A DNA stretch of 64,000 nucleotides, taken from positions 1 to 64,000 of the forward strand of contig JAMAHW010000027.1 in NCBI GenBank assembly GCA_023627715.1, read 5' to 3'. The position numbers and the translations under genes were made by a program. The stretch's first letter is position 1. Every line of letters begins with the position of its first letter. This DNA is from Periconia sp. R9002. Taxonomy: Eukaryota > Ascomycota > Dothideomycetes > Pleosporales > Periconiaceae. Below, piece after piece: positions 43,551-54,395 of the stretch. The notes beneath the pieces were generated by a model. It was given only the letters and a program-made list of their open reading frames with translations. It did not search any database and was not told the DNA's origin.

Positions 43551-46500
43551 TTACTCTTCATCGTCCTCTTCCGCAGCCCTTGTGGCAAGAACATAGCGGT
43601 CGACACCATGTTTGTCCTTTCCGTGCTCAAGGCAAAGCTTGCTGAGCGCCGCAATCATGTTCTCAATGGCGGGATCCTTCCTGCTACGGTCCTTGCGGCC
43701 AAGGTCGTTCAACCAGCTGATCTGCTCAAGCAGGTAGTAGACGATGGCAATGACGATGATGACACCGAAGCTGTAACACCAAACGATGACAACGGTGACG
43801 ACATCGACCCAGCCGTCGGCGCGGAAGTTGTGGGTACCGTTGGGGTTGGTGGCGTAGGGTTCGCCAGACAACCAACCAAAGATACAGAACAGAGTAGCGA
43901 CGACATCGACAACGAAGATGGCAGCAACGAGCTGGAAGCTGGGAAGCGTTTTACCACCACGGGTGACGAAGATGAGCCAGTTCTCAGTGAGTGCGATTTC
44001 AAGGAACAGGATTTCTTGAACGGAGCCGAAGTTCTGGATGATACCACCGTTAGGAAGGAACATAGTACCACGGATGACCCAGGTGCCCAAGGCGAGAAGT
44101 ATGCCAAGGATGACCGAGATGAACCAGATTTTAGGCAACTGCCATTCGACGGGGCGTGGTTCCGAGTAGGCATTATCGTAGGCGACGGCAACAGTGGCAA
44201 GATCGGCGAACAAGGCGATGAAGACGATGAGATCAGCTCGGACAGTCTCGTTGATAATAATCATCTAGAATGGTGTTAGCACGGAATGGACAATGACACT
44301 GGACGATGGGAAAGACGTACCGAAGTCACGAGGTAGATCTCAAGATGCAAGCAGAGGGCAATGCGGTATTGGATATAAGCCTTCATACGCTGGAAAATCT
44401 GGCGAGCAGTCTTAATGGCCAAGACGATAGTAGACAGACCGGGGGCGAGGAAGACGATATCAGCGGCAGCCTGAGCGGCTTCGGTAGATCCCTCGACGGC
44501 GATACCGCAATCAGATTTCTTCAGAGAAGGAGCATCGTTGACACCTGAGATGGTTAGTTTATGACAGAAATCAATAAAAGTGGTAGATTCGACTTACCAT
44601 CACCCGTCATGGCAGTCAAATGGCCACGCTGTTGCAACATTTCGACGACTTGGTACTTGTGCTCGGGGAAAACTTCGGCGAAACCGTCGGCACGCTCGAC
44701 CAAATCGTGTTGGGTAGTACCAGAGAGACCACCGTGAATCAGCTTCGTGGAGTTGTAAACCTTGGTTCCAAGAGCAAGCATTTTGCAGGTTTCCTTGGCA
44801 ATGGCGATGGCATCACCAGTCAACATCTTGACGGCAACACCGAGCTGCTGAGCCTCGATGATAGTCTGGGCAGTGTCCTCACGTGGGGGGTCGAACATGG
44901 ACAAGAGACCAAGAAGGATCCATGGGCCATCGTTGACTTGATAGGCAACACCGAGAGAACGGAAACCACGGCGGGCGAAGTCGGCAGCCTTCTCACGGAA
45001 AAGGCGGGCAGTCTCCTCGTCACAGTCGGAAAGAGTGAGGATGGCCTTGGGGGCACCCTTGGCACAGACGTACTTGTCACCGCCCATGTGGCAGACGGTG
45101 GTGATGCGCTTGGAAACGGGGTCGAAAGGAGTGAACTTCTCGGTCCTCCAGCCTTGAGCGAGGATCTCACGAGCCTTGGGGTAACGCCTGATGGTGAGAA
45201 GGGTGATCTTGTCGATGGGGTCGAGGGACTTGAGGTTGTGCGAGGAAGCGAGAGCAGCCACGGCCATCATCCAGTTGACGTCTTGGCCCTCGGCGACGTA
45301 GGGCTCACGGATACTCAGTTGGTTGGCAGTCAAAGTACCGGTCTTGTCAGAGCAGAGAATATCCACACCAGCAAGAGACTCAATGGCGGTGAGCTTTTGC
45401 ACAATGGCCTTTTGTTCGGCGAGGTAAGCGGCACCGACAGCTAAGGTGGTAGTGGTAACGACGGGAAGACCGACGGGGACACCGATGATGAGGAGAATCA
45501 AAGCGTAGTGCAAGAGGGTGACCGAGTCGCCGTAGGGAGGACGGGCAACAGCGATGGGAATATGACGGAAGAAACCACCAATCCAAGAAGCGAGGATGAA
45601 GAACATGACCAAGACGAGGAGCGCAGTACCAATGGAGTTCATGATGGCCTTGAAGTGACCCTGATCCTGAGCACCTTGAACGAGAGAAGCAGTGCGACCG
45701 ACGAAAGAGTGTTTGGCAGTGGTGAGGGCAATACCGTAAGCCTTGCCGCGCTTGCAACCAGTGGTGTAGTAGGCGACCTCACCCATGTACTTGTCGACAG
45801 CGAGAGATTCACCGGTGATGGCGGACTGATCAGTGGCAATGAGAGCGACACCCTCGTGGACGGGACCCTCGTGATCGTCATCGTCGGCCTTCTCGTTGTC
45901 GGGGTCGTCGGACTCGTCAAACATGTCTTCTTCCTTGAGCTTCAGGTAGGTCTCGTAGTCCTCGGGAGTGTCGAAGTTGCAGATCAGGCGGACATCAGCG
46001 GGGACAGTGTTTCCTTCCTCGACGATGACAATATCACCGGGAACAATTTCACGAGCGAGGATAGTGACCTGACCGCCGTCACGGATGACGGTAGCCTTCA
46101 TGGCGATGTCACCCTTCAAGCTGGCGACGACATCGGCAGCCTGCTTTTCCTGGTACCAACCGACGACAGCGTTAAGCAAGAGAATACCGCAAATGACACC
46201 GAAATCGATCCAGTCGCCAAGACCAGCAGCGAGAAGAGCCGCGATTTCCATGACTGGATACCATGGTTAGCTGGGATCACGATGAAGAAGAAGAATCCAT
46301 TGGGACAGGGGTGCGTACCATAGAGAATAGGACCTTGGAAGTAGCTGAGGAACTGCTTCAACCAATTGGTCTTTTCGGTGGTGATTTCGTTGAAGCCATA
46401 GATTTTGCGTCGACGCTCGACGTCAGCGGTGGTGAGACCAGCGCGGAGGTCGGTGTTCAATTGCTACAACAACAATAGTCAGCAATGCGAGGAAACGGAG

Positions 46501-46826
46501 CCAATTACGGCTACAATTGGTAATGATGGCATTGACGGCAGGGTTGAGACGATGGGCAATGGACTTACGTCGTCGGGAACAGCTCCGGGGTCTTGAGTGG
46601 GCGCCACGGCAGTCGCGCTACCGGACTTCCAGAATTGCCACCACTGCTTGCTCTTGTTGCCGTCGGCGATTTGGTGACCGCCGGATTTGGAATCGCGATA
46701 GAAAAGAATGTATTTTTGCAGAGCCGTGTACTCGTCCATGCCCTCGAAAGCGGACATGGAGACGATGGACTTGGAGCGGGTTGCCACGGAGGCATTGCGC
46801 TCGATGTCGTCGTCGGGGCCAGCCAT
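43551..46826 (-). CDS. Second P3A H+-ATPase, long divergent form
   Basis: Five exons (46826-46569, 46463-46319, 46253-44598, 44544-44321, 44264-43551) give 998 residues. The catalytic set of a P-type proton pump is complete: TGES near 281, DKTGTLT with the aspartate near 437, [13 protein letters not shown], and [23 protein letters not shown], which spans an intron. It differs from PMA1 in three ways. The N-terminus is longer (86 residues before the first intron). An acidic insert of about 22 residues lies in the actuator region ([18 protein letters not shown], around 242-263). The C-terminus ends [12 protein letters not shown] with no [13 protein letters not shown] tail. It should pump protons at the plasma membrane, but regulation is probably different. 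PMA1 lies about 28 kb away on the same strand. Confidence 0.92.
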
Positions 46827-47290
46827 GGCTAAAGATTAGAGGGAATTGCTGGCAAACGAAGGCCGGGAGGAGTAGTATATTAGGATTGGTTGCGGCTGCT
46901 GCTGTTGAGGATGGGGGGATGATAGTGCTGCTGCTGCTGTTGTAGCTGTAGCTGTGGATTCGGCGCCTGAATGCCCTTCTTTTTCTGGGTTACCTTCTTT
47001 CTGCGAGGAGAAAGAGAGCAAGGTGGGTGGAGCAGGGCAGGAGCTGTCAAGCAAGACCACGAGCACACACACGGGCGGAACAAAGAGGGCAAGCGGTAGA
47101 GGGAGGAAGCTCTCAGCACAGCAGGCGAAAAAAGAGAGGGAGAGCGGAGGGGCCGGCGGGTCTTTATCAAGGCAGCGGGCGTAGAGAGGATGAAGGACCG
47201 GGTCCAGGACCAAGACCCTGACGTCGACGGCAGCAATTAGGTATGGGAAGCTCTCGAGTGGGCGCGAGCCATAAGCAGCGAGCAGCGAGG

Positions 47291-47314
47291 AAGCAAGCAA
47301 GCAAGCAAGCAAGC
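47291..47314. repeat. Tandem AAGC microsatellite, six copies
   Basis: Six exact copies of AAGC lie about 470 bp upstream of the second H+-ATPase start. A related GCTC array (TCGCTCGCTCGCTCGCT) lies at 47511-47527. Confidence 0.85.
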
Positions 47315-50300
47315 GTGCAAACGTGGGTGCGGGTGCGTGTGCGTGTGCTGGGATGCGGCCAGGACAGGACCAGACTAGGTAGGGAAGGGAACAAACGAAT
47401 CACACGCCATCCGATTGCCAAAGCGACTCAATCACAGGGCATGCCGGTCCATCCGAGCTCGAGAGCCGCGGGATTTTTTTTTCTGCGTTGCTATGCTGGC
47501 CGCTTCGCTCTCGCTCGCTCGCTCGCTGTTTTTTATCATCTGCCTCACCCGCCTGGAGCTCCCCCAAAGCGGTGTTGCTGGGGCGCCGGCGTGGGTGGGG
47601 AGCTTGCTTTCGGCTAGCCCATTACGGCATGCCCCCATCGGTGGAGAACGCAGCCTGCGGCCCAAGCTCCCTCGCGCTGTTCCCAACCGTACCAAAAACC
47701 TCCCCCTTCCAGCCAGTTCAAGGGCTTCACCTGCCCCCGCACGGCCGCGCTTGCACGGCCTTGGGCAGGCTTAAGCAGGCTTGGTTGTTGTTGTTTTGTT
47801 TCACTCGACGTCTCCATGCCCGTCACCACCAGCCTGCTTGTCATCATCATTACTCAGTTGGGGGGATGCTGTCGGCTCCGTCATGTCATGGGTGAGGCAT
47901 TATTGGGAGCGGGTGCCCGGCCATTGGCCCACGGCCTTGCTGACCAAGTTGCGTAGTCATAAATTACGTTACGCGCCGTTTCCGCCTTGTTCCTGCCGTT
48001 TTTTTTCTCTCCATTCCTTCCTTCTTCCCTTCTTCCTCAGGCAAGCAGGCTAGCTAATGTAGCTAGGCAGGAGCTACTGGTCCCGCTCGCCACTGCGCTT
48101 TCCACAGCGGTTCGCTGCACCTACCCGACGAGGAGACGGGGCGAGGCAAGAGGATTGAAAAATTTCGAGGGCGCGCTGGGCAGGGTCACGGCCCATTGGC
48201 CAATGGCAAGCTGCGTCAATTATCGCGCATGCGATGCCGGCCAGGGCCATCCAGGTCCGCCGCTCGGGCCCATCATCTCGTATGCATTGCGTCGGCCGAC
48301 CAGAGATGACGTTGGTGGATCCTGGTGGAGCAGTCACATCGCAAGCGTGGATCGCTCGCCAGCCCGCGTCCTCTCGAAACGCTTCCTCTACCTGCTCTAC
48401 CTGCTACATGTTGCCTGCCTTTGCGGGCAATCCTCGCTGGCAATCGACCGCTTAGCATCACGCCTAACCCGTGCCAAAGCTCTCTCATCACCTCCGCTAA
48501 GCTTCACGATGCCCTCAACAAGCTTTGCGACCCCGGGTCAAATCGCTGCCAACAGCACATCGCCCGTCGCGACATGCCGGGACACGATTCGCACCCCGTG
48601 GGCCATGAGTCGCGGCTTCAAGACGTCTAGCAAAAGTACAAGTACTGGCAAGTTGGCCGTCGGGGACGCCATGGATGGGGAATGGCAAAACCTCAATCAA
48701 TGAAAATCCCTTTTACGAATGGGGGTCACGGCCAGGTACATCGGTACAAGTAGGTACAAGTACAGGTACAGGTACCATCGCCCATACATAGCCAGGTATA
48801 GCTGCATGATGCACCCTCGCCCCCATCCTGGGGCTACCCACCACCCCCATCCCATCCCTTCTCCATAGGGAGCCAGCCACCCGACTTGCGTGGTTTTTAA
48901 TCCCGCGCGTCCTTTTTTTCCCTCAACGATGGATTTTTTTTCTCGCGCTTCCCACGCTGCGCACGTCCCGAGCAAATAAAAGGAAAGTGAGGCAGATCGA
49001 GGACTGAAGAAATTTTCTTCTCCTCCGACGGTCGGCCGAAAGACTACTTGTACCGTGATCGTGTCCATCTCTGCACCGCTTCTCAGACGAAGCGCCCTCG
49101 ACCTGGCTGGCCACGTTAGTTTCCTTCTTGGGCAAATCTAGCCACTTGCCAGCCCTTGCGACGAGCAACACACAGATGCAAAACACTTGAAACTTTCCCC
49201 CGCCGTCGTCCTGCCACATCAAACTCTCGCGCTGGTGATCTGTCGTGCTCCCAAACGCCTTCCCCGCCTTGTCGGCGCCGCTGCATCAAAAAAGGCCGAC
49301 ATGCTGCAACGGCGGCCTGAGTAAGACGTCCCATGTCCATGCCCATCGCCTGCAAATTGCGCCTGGACCCTAGAGGCTCACCGGCCGCATGCCTTGTTTG
49401 TTTTGCATCCACCGCATGTAAACAAGATACCTCATTCATGTAGTCACCTCCGGTCGCGACTGCCGTTTGATTAATCAATAGCCGTTACCACCTATCCACA
49501 TATACCAGAATAACTGCAATAGCTCGTCTCCTTTCACAATACGGACACGCTATCCCCTGGCCCCACCCAAGCGCAATCAAAATCAACAGATCCAAATCTC
49601 CTACATCGCGTCTTCCCCTGCACGCGACCCCTTGCCTTCGATTCAAAGTCGCTCCTCGACATCAAGTCCATCGCTGAGCTGAGCCGAGACCTGTGACGGC
49701 CTTACTGATACATGCGGTGACAGTGGCCAACACTTCATCTCCGTGACTCAGCAACCCGAGCTTGACCCGCCACCGCTGCCTCGCACCGTCATCATGTCTC
49801 CCCGGGAATAAATACCAAATCAAATCGAATAACAATCAGGCCCCGAGTCTCCACCGCTCAGAAAATTTGCGCCTCGGTCAACCATGCAACCACTTCGGCC
49901 TCTTTCGGCACACGAGCTACCGCTTCGTTTCCCTTTTGCATCCCTTATCGTGAAGACAAATCGAAAACTCACCGACAACGCATGCCGGCTTCGTACGACC
50001 TGTCTGCCTCGTGCCATCTCGTGCATTCGCGTCTCACAACATGTGTCTTTAGTTCCGCCGCCGCCGCAGTGGCGTCGGAATGTTGCTAGCCAAGGACAAG
50101 GAATCATGACTTTTATTTACCTACTTGCGATATGTGTGTGCATCTCTGGAAAATGACCCATCTATGTATTCTGCACACCTCATCTATATTCGAAAGCAAC
50201 AACAATTGTCGCACGCGGAGCCTTTTTTTGTCCAAGCCGCTGACTGAATTTTTGGTACCCAGTTTTCAGGCGGGTACATGCGGTAACGCGTACTGCAACT

Positions 50301-51347
50301 CGGCAGCTACCGGGACATTCTTCGACGATGTTGTATGCGGCATGACGATCCAATTTCTACAATTTTTGGATGTGTGCACCAGACTATCACGGTGTTTGCA
50401 TCTACTTGTAGAGTCCTCACAATTTAATGACACGCTGATGCAGCATTTGGCGATATGCACTAGGGCTTACTAACTGGATTAACTTTTATGCTAGTTCAGA
50501 TTCATTCGTCGCCAATGTACGGTTTCAAAGCTGGAAAAGCATATTCTCTGTCGCTATTGGGAGGGGCAAGAAATCGTGTTCACCAGGGTTCGCTGAAAGG
50601 GAGCGGAAGACCTCCGTCATCTCTGGAGGGAATGGAGAGAAAGATAAGAAGGGAGTGCAGGAAAGAAGTGAAACGGAAGCATTGGAAGACTGAAAAAAAG
50701 ATATCTTGACGGGAACATGGAATACCGCGCAGCTTCACTGAAGGATAACATTCAGACTTCTCTATCCCGCTTAAGATTTCCATTGCGATCCGAGTTATTC
50801 TCTCCCTCGAGGTATAATAGGAATGCCCGTCTTGGTTTCTGGTGCCTCGTGAGCTCGTACATTCAAAAACAGAAGACATATAGCGTCGTTGTTCTCTATC
50901 CCATATTCGCATCTTTGGCAGGCAGTCCGGCCGTGATGGGGTCAATTTTTTCCTATTGATGGTGGATGGTGGTGGGCGACAGAAAGAAACCCAGCCAATT
51001 CACATGCAGCTGTGCGGAGTTTACTGAGTGCGATATCATCGATAACGATTACAGACTTTCGGGTGGGCACGAATATAGTCATCATGAGCTCAATTCTTCA
51101 CACACAACAAGCGCCATGGGATTGTGCTGTAGATTGCGGCAAATCCTTCTGCAGCATCTTCAAGTTTATTGACCATGAGCTGAAGCATTGCATCAAAGCA
51201 AAGATGGCACGGAACTCCCAGCAGGCCAGCGGCGTCCGTCCCGTCCTCTTCATCCAAGTCCGACGACCGAGTTTTTGATAGCCTATGCATCCTTTGAAGA
51301 CGGCAAGTTTCAGCCATTGTCAATAATGCACGTATTACTGCTCGTGA

Positions 51348-51636
51348 GGCATCCGCCTTGGTATTCTGCCGCGGCTCTGGGCCCTCATTCCCGTCGCACT
51401 GGTTGAATGGTTTTGCTTCCGCACAGAGGGTATTGCCGACTCCGCTATAAACCGCGTTTCAGATTTAAACGAATTATAGAGCCTCAAGACCAAGGTCGAC
51501 ATCAACGATTACTGCTCTCGGCGTTGCAGAATCGTCCGTATGGGACTTCTCCGCCACTGCAAATACCACAGTGGAGTTCCATCACGACACAGAAACTGAA
51601 ATTGATATCAAGAACGTTGACGGTGAAAAAAACTAA
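51348..51636 (+). pseudogene. Possible decayed coding sequence (unidentified)
   Basis: Two successive frames read like protein although both are broken. From 51348 a hydrophobic helix (LWALIPVALVEWFCF) runs into RTEGIADSAINRVSDLNEL and meets a TAG at 51477-51479. The same frame continues SLKTKVDINDYCS. After a one-base frame change near 51519 it continues VAESSVWDFSATANTTVEFH and on to a TAA at 51634-51636. The pattern suggests a disabled membrane-anchored protein gene, but I do not recognise a family and chance cannot be excluded. Confidence 0.25.
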
Positions 51637-52168
51637 GCAAGTAGTCAATATCATCATGAACAATCACAACGTGATCGCCCCACTCTTATCTCTACTGGCC
51701 TCGATGGCCTGACCTGTTCACTCGGATGCTGGAGTTTGTTAAGAAAATGGAAAACCAGTTGAGTGATTATTACGATGCTCCCAGAAGAGGTAGATATAAA
51801 CCAAATACCGCATCCGTGCACAGAATGTGCAGTTTCTCTTGTACACCTACGCGACGGAGCGAGGACCTTGCCCTAGAGCTGAAGCGTCAGGCAGGCACTT
51901 TGCCGGGTGGAGAGGAGAGGGGGGATGTCGAGTCTGACGGGTTTATTTAAAGATGGTCTATCTTACCGTCTAACAAGGACACTCAAGCGTATTGGTGGGC
52001 ATAGGGGGCGAAAAGGAGCATATGAACCTCTTCTGGAACATGCCAGCTTTAAAGAAACGAGAGACACTATAGAGTTTTTGTACCGCAGTTCCATGTTATA
52101 CAGCTAAGGGGTCGGTTTTATGCAGAATAGTGGTTTATACTAGATTTCAATACTACATCACAGGAACG

Positions 52169-52279
52169 ATGTCACAGACATTTCCACCAGGGAACGATGC
52201 ATTAGATTCAAAAATAGCCTCCTTTCAAGCCGCCATCAAAGACACTTCTTGGCGAGATTCACCTCCAGTCATAGTATGA
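52169..52279 (+). pseudogene. Short protein-like frame, possible gene relic
   Basis: A 36-codon frame starts MSQTFPPGNDALDSKIASF and ends SWRDSPPVIV. The composition is that of a soluble protein N-terminus, but no continuation with sound splice sites is evident. It lies in the AT-rich desert together with other such scraps. The function is unknown and the call is tentative. Confidence 0.2.
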
Positions 52280-52357
52280 CATGGTACTCGTACTAAAGAA
52301 GGCTATATCATTTTTGCGTTGAGTTCTGACGGGAATGCGAAGAGATGTTGCAACCTC

Positions 52358-52383
52358 TTTACAAGGCTTCCGCCTACCGACTA
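52358..52383 (+). repeat. Direct repeat, copy 1
   Basis: A 26-base word ending in CCGCCTACCGACTA is repeated in the same orientation about 1 kb downstream at 53352-53376, with one base missing and one changed near the middle. It could be a fragment of a dispersed element. Confidence 0.6.
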
Positions 52384-52881
52384 GATTAAACACTGCGAGG
52401 CGCTAGAGTGTAATGGTATAAGAGAGGGGTGTAGGGTGCTTGAGGAGATTTCTATGGAGGTTCTACGAGGCTTTTGCTCAAGAGGAGCCATTCGAGTTTG
52501 TTCTTGCGTTCTTGTAATACATGTAAATGCTAGGCTTCTGCAAAGCATATTTTTCTTTCCTTTTTTTTCAAAAAAGTTTTTGCGGAGTCTCAGGGTAGTA
52601 TTTTGGTACTATGTGTGACAGGGTGATGGATGTGTATGTGTGTGTATTGGTGTATGAGCTAGCTAGGTAGCTATGTGCTCATATCTATGGATGTCCGGCT
52701 ATGGTCCGCACCTTCCTCCCTCCAGGGTGCATACCCTCACACTATGGAAAGCGCTAACTATGGTATAATATGACATGATGTATTGAATATTTGCTCCTGC
52801 CATAAAACAATCTCGTAGGCTTAATAGGTCTCCCAACACATCTTCATACCTCCGCTCTACAACCCCACGATCGAGCAGCCG

Positions 52882-53121
52882 GTGAGCCCAACATGGCTAG
52901 ACATGAAAGACCGGGTCCGCAACGGCGCTATGGGCTCGATACAACGGGATTTATATCTATACCTACTGGACTTTTATGGTTCACAGAAAATGGATTTCTG
53001 CATTAAGGCTGGTTGCAAATCTAAGCACTCCACCGTTAGATACTTCGTCGACAAACATCTGTATGAGTTTTTGGACGCATATAGTTTGCGATTTACCTTA
53101 TCCCTCTTTCACAATAATTAA
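52882..53121 (+). pseudogene. Protein-like frame, possible gene fragment
   Basis: A frame of 79 codons from the ATG, open upstream for another 18 or so codons (IFIPPLYNPTIEQPV before it), reads MSPTWLDMKDRVRNGAMGSI then a helix RDLYLYLLDFYG and ends LRFTLSLFHNN. It looks more like protein than its surroundings, but no domain is recognised. It sits between the two copies of the direct repeat. It may be a relic of an inserted gene or chance. Confidence 0.25.
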
Positions 53122-53351
53122 GAGATATAAACCTATCCCCTCCCCCCAGCGAACACGAAACCCGTTTTTAGAGAGGTAGAAAATATACTCGGGAATACAC
53201 TGCCTTCAAGCTTCCCTAGATCAACAAGCTATGCAGCACAAATAGTGTTTACCGCAGCACTCACCTCTCCGCCCCATTCTGCCCCCTTAATATGCGCCGC
53301 CTAAGCGGAGGTATGTACCATAATCGAATTGGACATAAGGTATCAGTGTCC

Positions 53352-53376
53352 TTTACAAGGGTCCGCCTACCGACTA
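53352..53376 (+). repeat. Direct repeat, copy 2
   Basis: This is the second copy of the TTTACAAGG...CCGCCTACCGACTA word found at 52358-52383, in the same orientation. Because the copies are direct they are not terminal inverted repeats of a single DNA transposon. Confidence 0.6.
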
Positions 53377-53794
53377 CCAAAAAGCATCCTCACTCCTGAG
53401 GCACAGCTTTCTCTTTAACCTCTTTCGACGAGAAGTTTTAAGGACTACAGCAGTGACATCTCTTTTAATAGTCTTTTGTACAACTTGAGTAACATGAATC
53501 TGGTTCTAGATGTTACTGACCCCATTTCCAAGTGTCCGACGCGTCCCCTCGAGCCAGCGTGAATCATTCAGACTATAAACCCGATGGGATTTTTTGCCCC
53601 AAGCACAAGGTTTCGTGTAACAAGACGACCGGGAGAAGGAAAAGAAGGCTCAGGATATATATAGGCTGTGAGCCTATATTCTGTTGCGCACTCATATTGT
53701 TATTTAGGGCTATGAAATAACGACAGTATATGGAAAACTCGGTACAAAATGCGATACCATGCCTAGGCATAAAGTTCATTGTTATCAAGACATA

Positions 53795-53829
53795 GCGTGG
53801 CGTGGCGTGGCGTGGCGTGACGTGGCGTG
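53795..53829. repeat. Tandem GCGTG pentamer, seven copies
   Basis: Seven head-to-tail copies of GCGTG occupy 35 bp, six exact and one ACGTG variant. It is a simple satellite in otherwise AT-rich DNA. Confidence 0.85.
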
Positions 53830-54395
53830 GTGTATTGAGACATTGATCAAAGACCGTAATCACCCAAATCGGAACTTGGTGGTCCCCTGTGTCGTACAAT
53901 GGCGACGGAAGTTTGAAACATTTATTTTTGTATGTACATGTGGAATAAATACCCTACTATGAAAGTTCTACTTCTGCCCTCTTGAATGCTAGAACAAATC
54001 AACGCAAACAGTGAAAACCCACAGACAGACGCGATAGCTTCCAATTCCCAAGTGTTTACTCTCCCAACGGTAGGCTTCCAAAACATCATCCAAGACTACT
54101 TCCGCTCTCAGTACTCTGCTAACTGCAACCGCCTTCCTATGTTCCTGCGAATCACGTCTCGCTGGTCATCATTCGGGTCCTGCGTCTCCTTCTGTTTAAG
54201 CGCGGAGAGAAGCATTCCAGCATCGAAAAAGCCATCTGGAGAAAAGTTAAAGATCAGCCAATGAAACAACAGGAGGAATCTAGTGGTCTATGAAATGGAG
54301 ATGCTAATGTCTGATGAAAGGTGGAGGAAGAAATGTATGTGAAAAAGAGAATCAGGGATGTGTACAAGGATGAAGATGGAGTATTGGAATGAAAA

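Larger units (their letters stand above)
46827..54395. other. Gene desert of 7.5 kb upstream of the second H+-ATPase
   Basis: The first 3 kb is GC-rich and microsatellite-rich and probably contains the promoter and leader of the ATPase gene. Around 48735-48775 there are repeated GGTACA words. From about 50.1 kb the sequence turns AT-rich. Several protein-like scraps, a direct repeat and a pentamer array, listed separately, occur there. No intact gene or complete transposon is supported. Confidence 0.55.

Noticed and set aside
43491..46323. Long plus-strand open frames opposite the second H+-ATPase (43491-44279, 44620-45444, 45508-46323)
   Set aside because: Same cause: antisense of a C-biased P-type ATPase gene, with no domain features.
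47987..48703. Plus-strand open frame of 238 codons in the gene desert
   Set aside because: Low-complexity composition, no domain, no splice support and overlapping frames of similar quality on both strands of GC-rich DNA.
53795..53829. CRISPR-like array
   Set aside because: It is a continuous GCGTG pentamer array without spacers, in a eukaryotic genome.
50100..54300. Intact DNA transposon bounded by the 26-base repeats
   Set aside because: The copies are direct rather than inverted, no target-site duplication or transposase domain was found, and no LTRs are visible.
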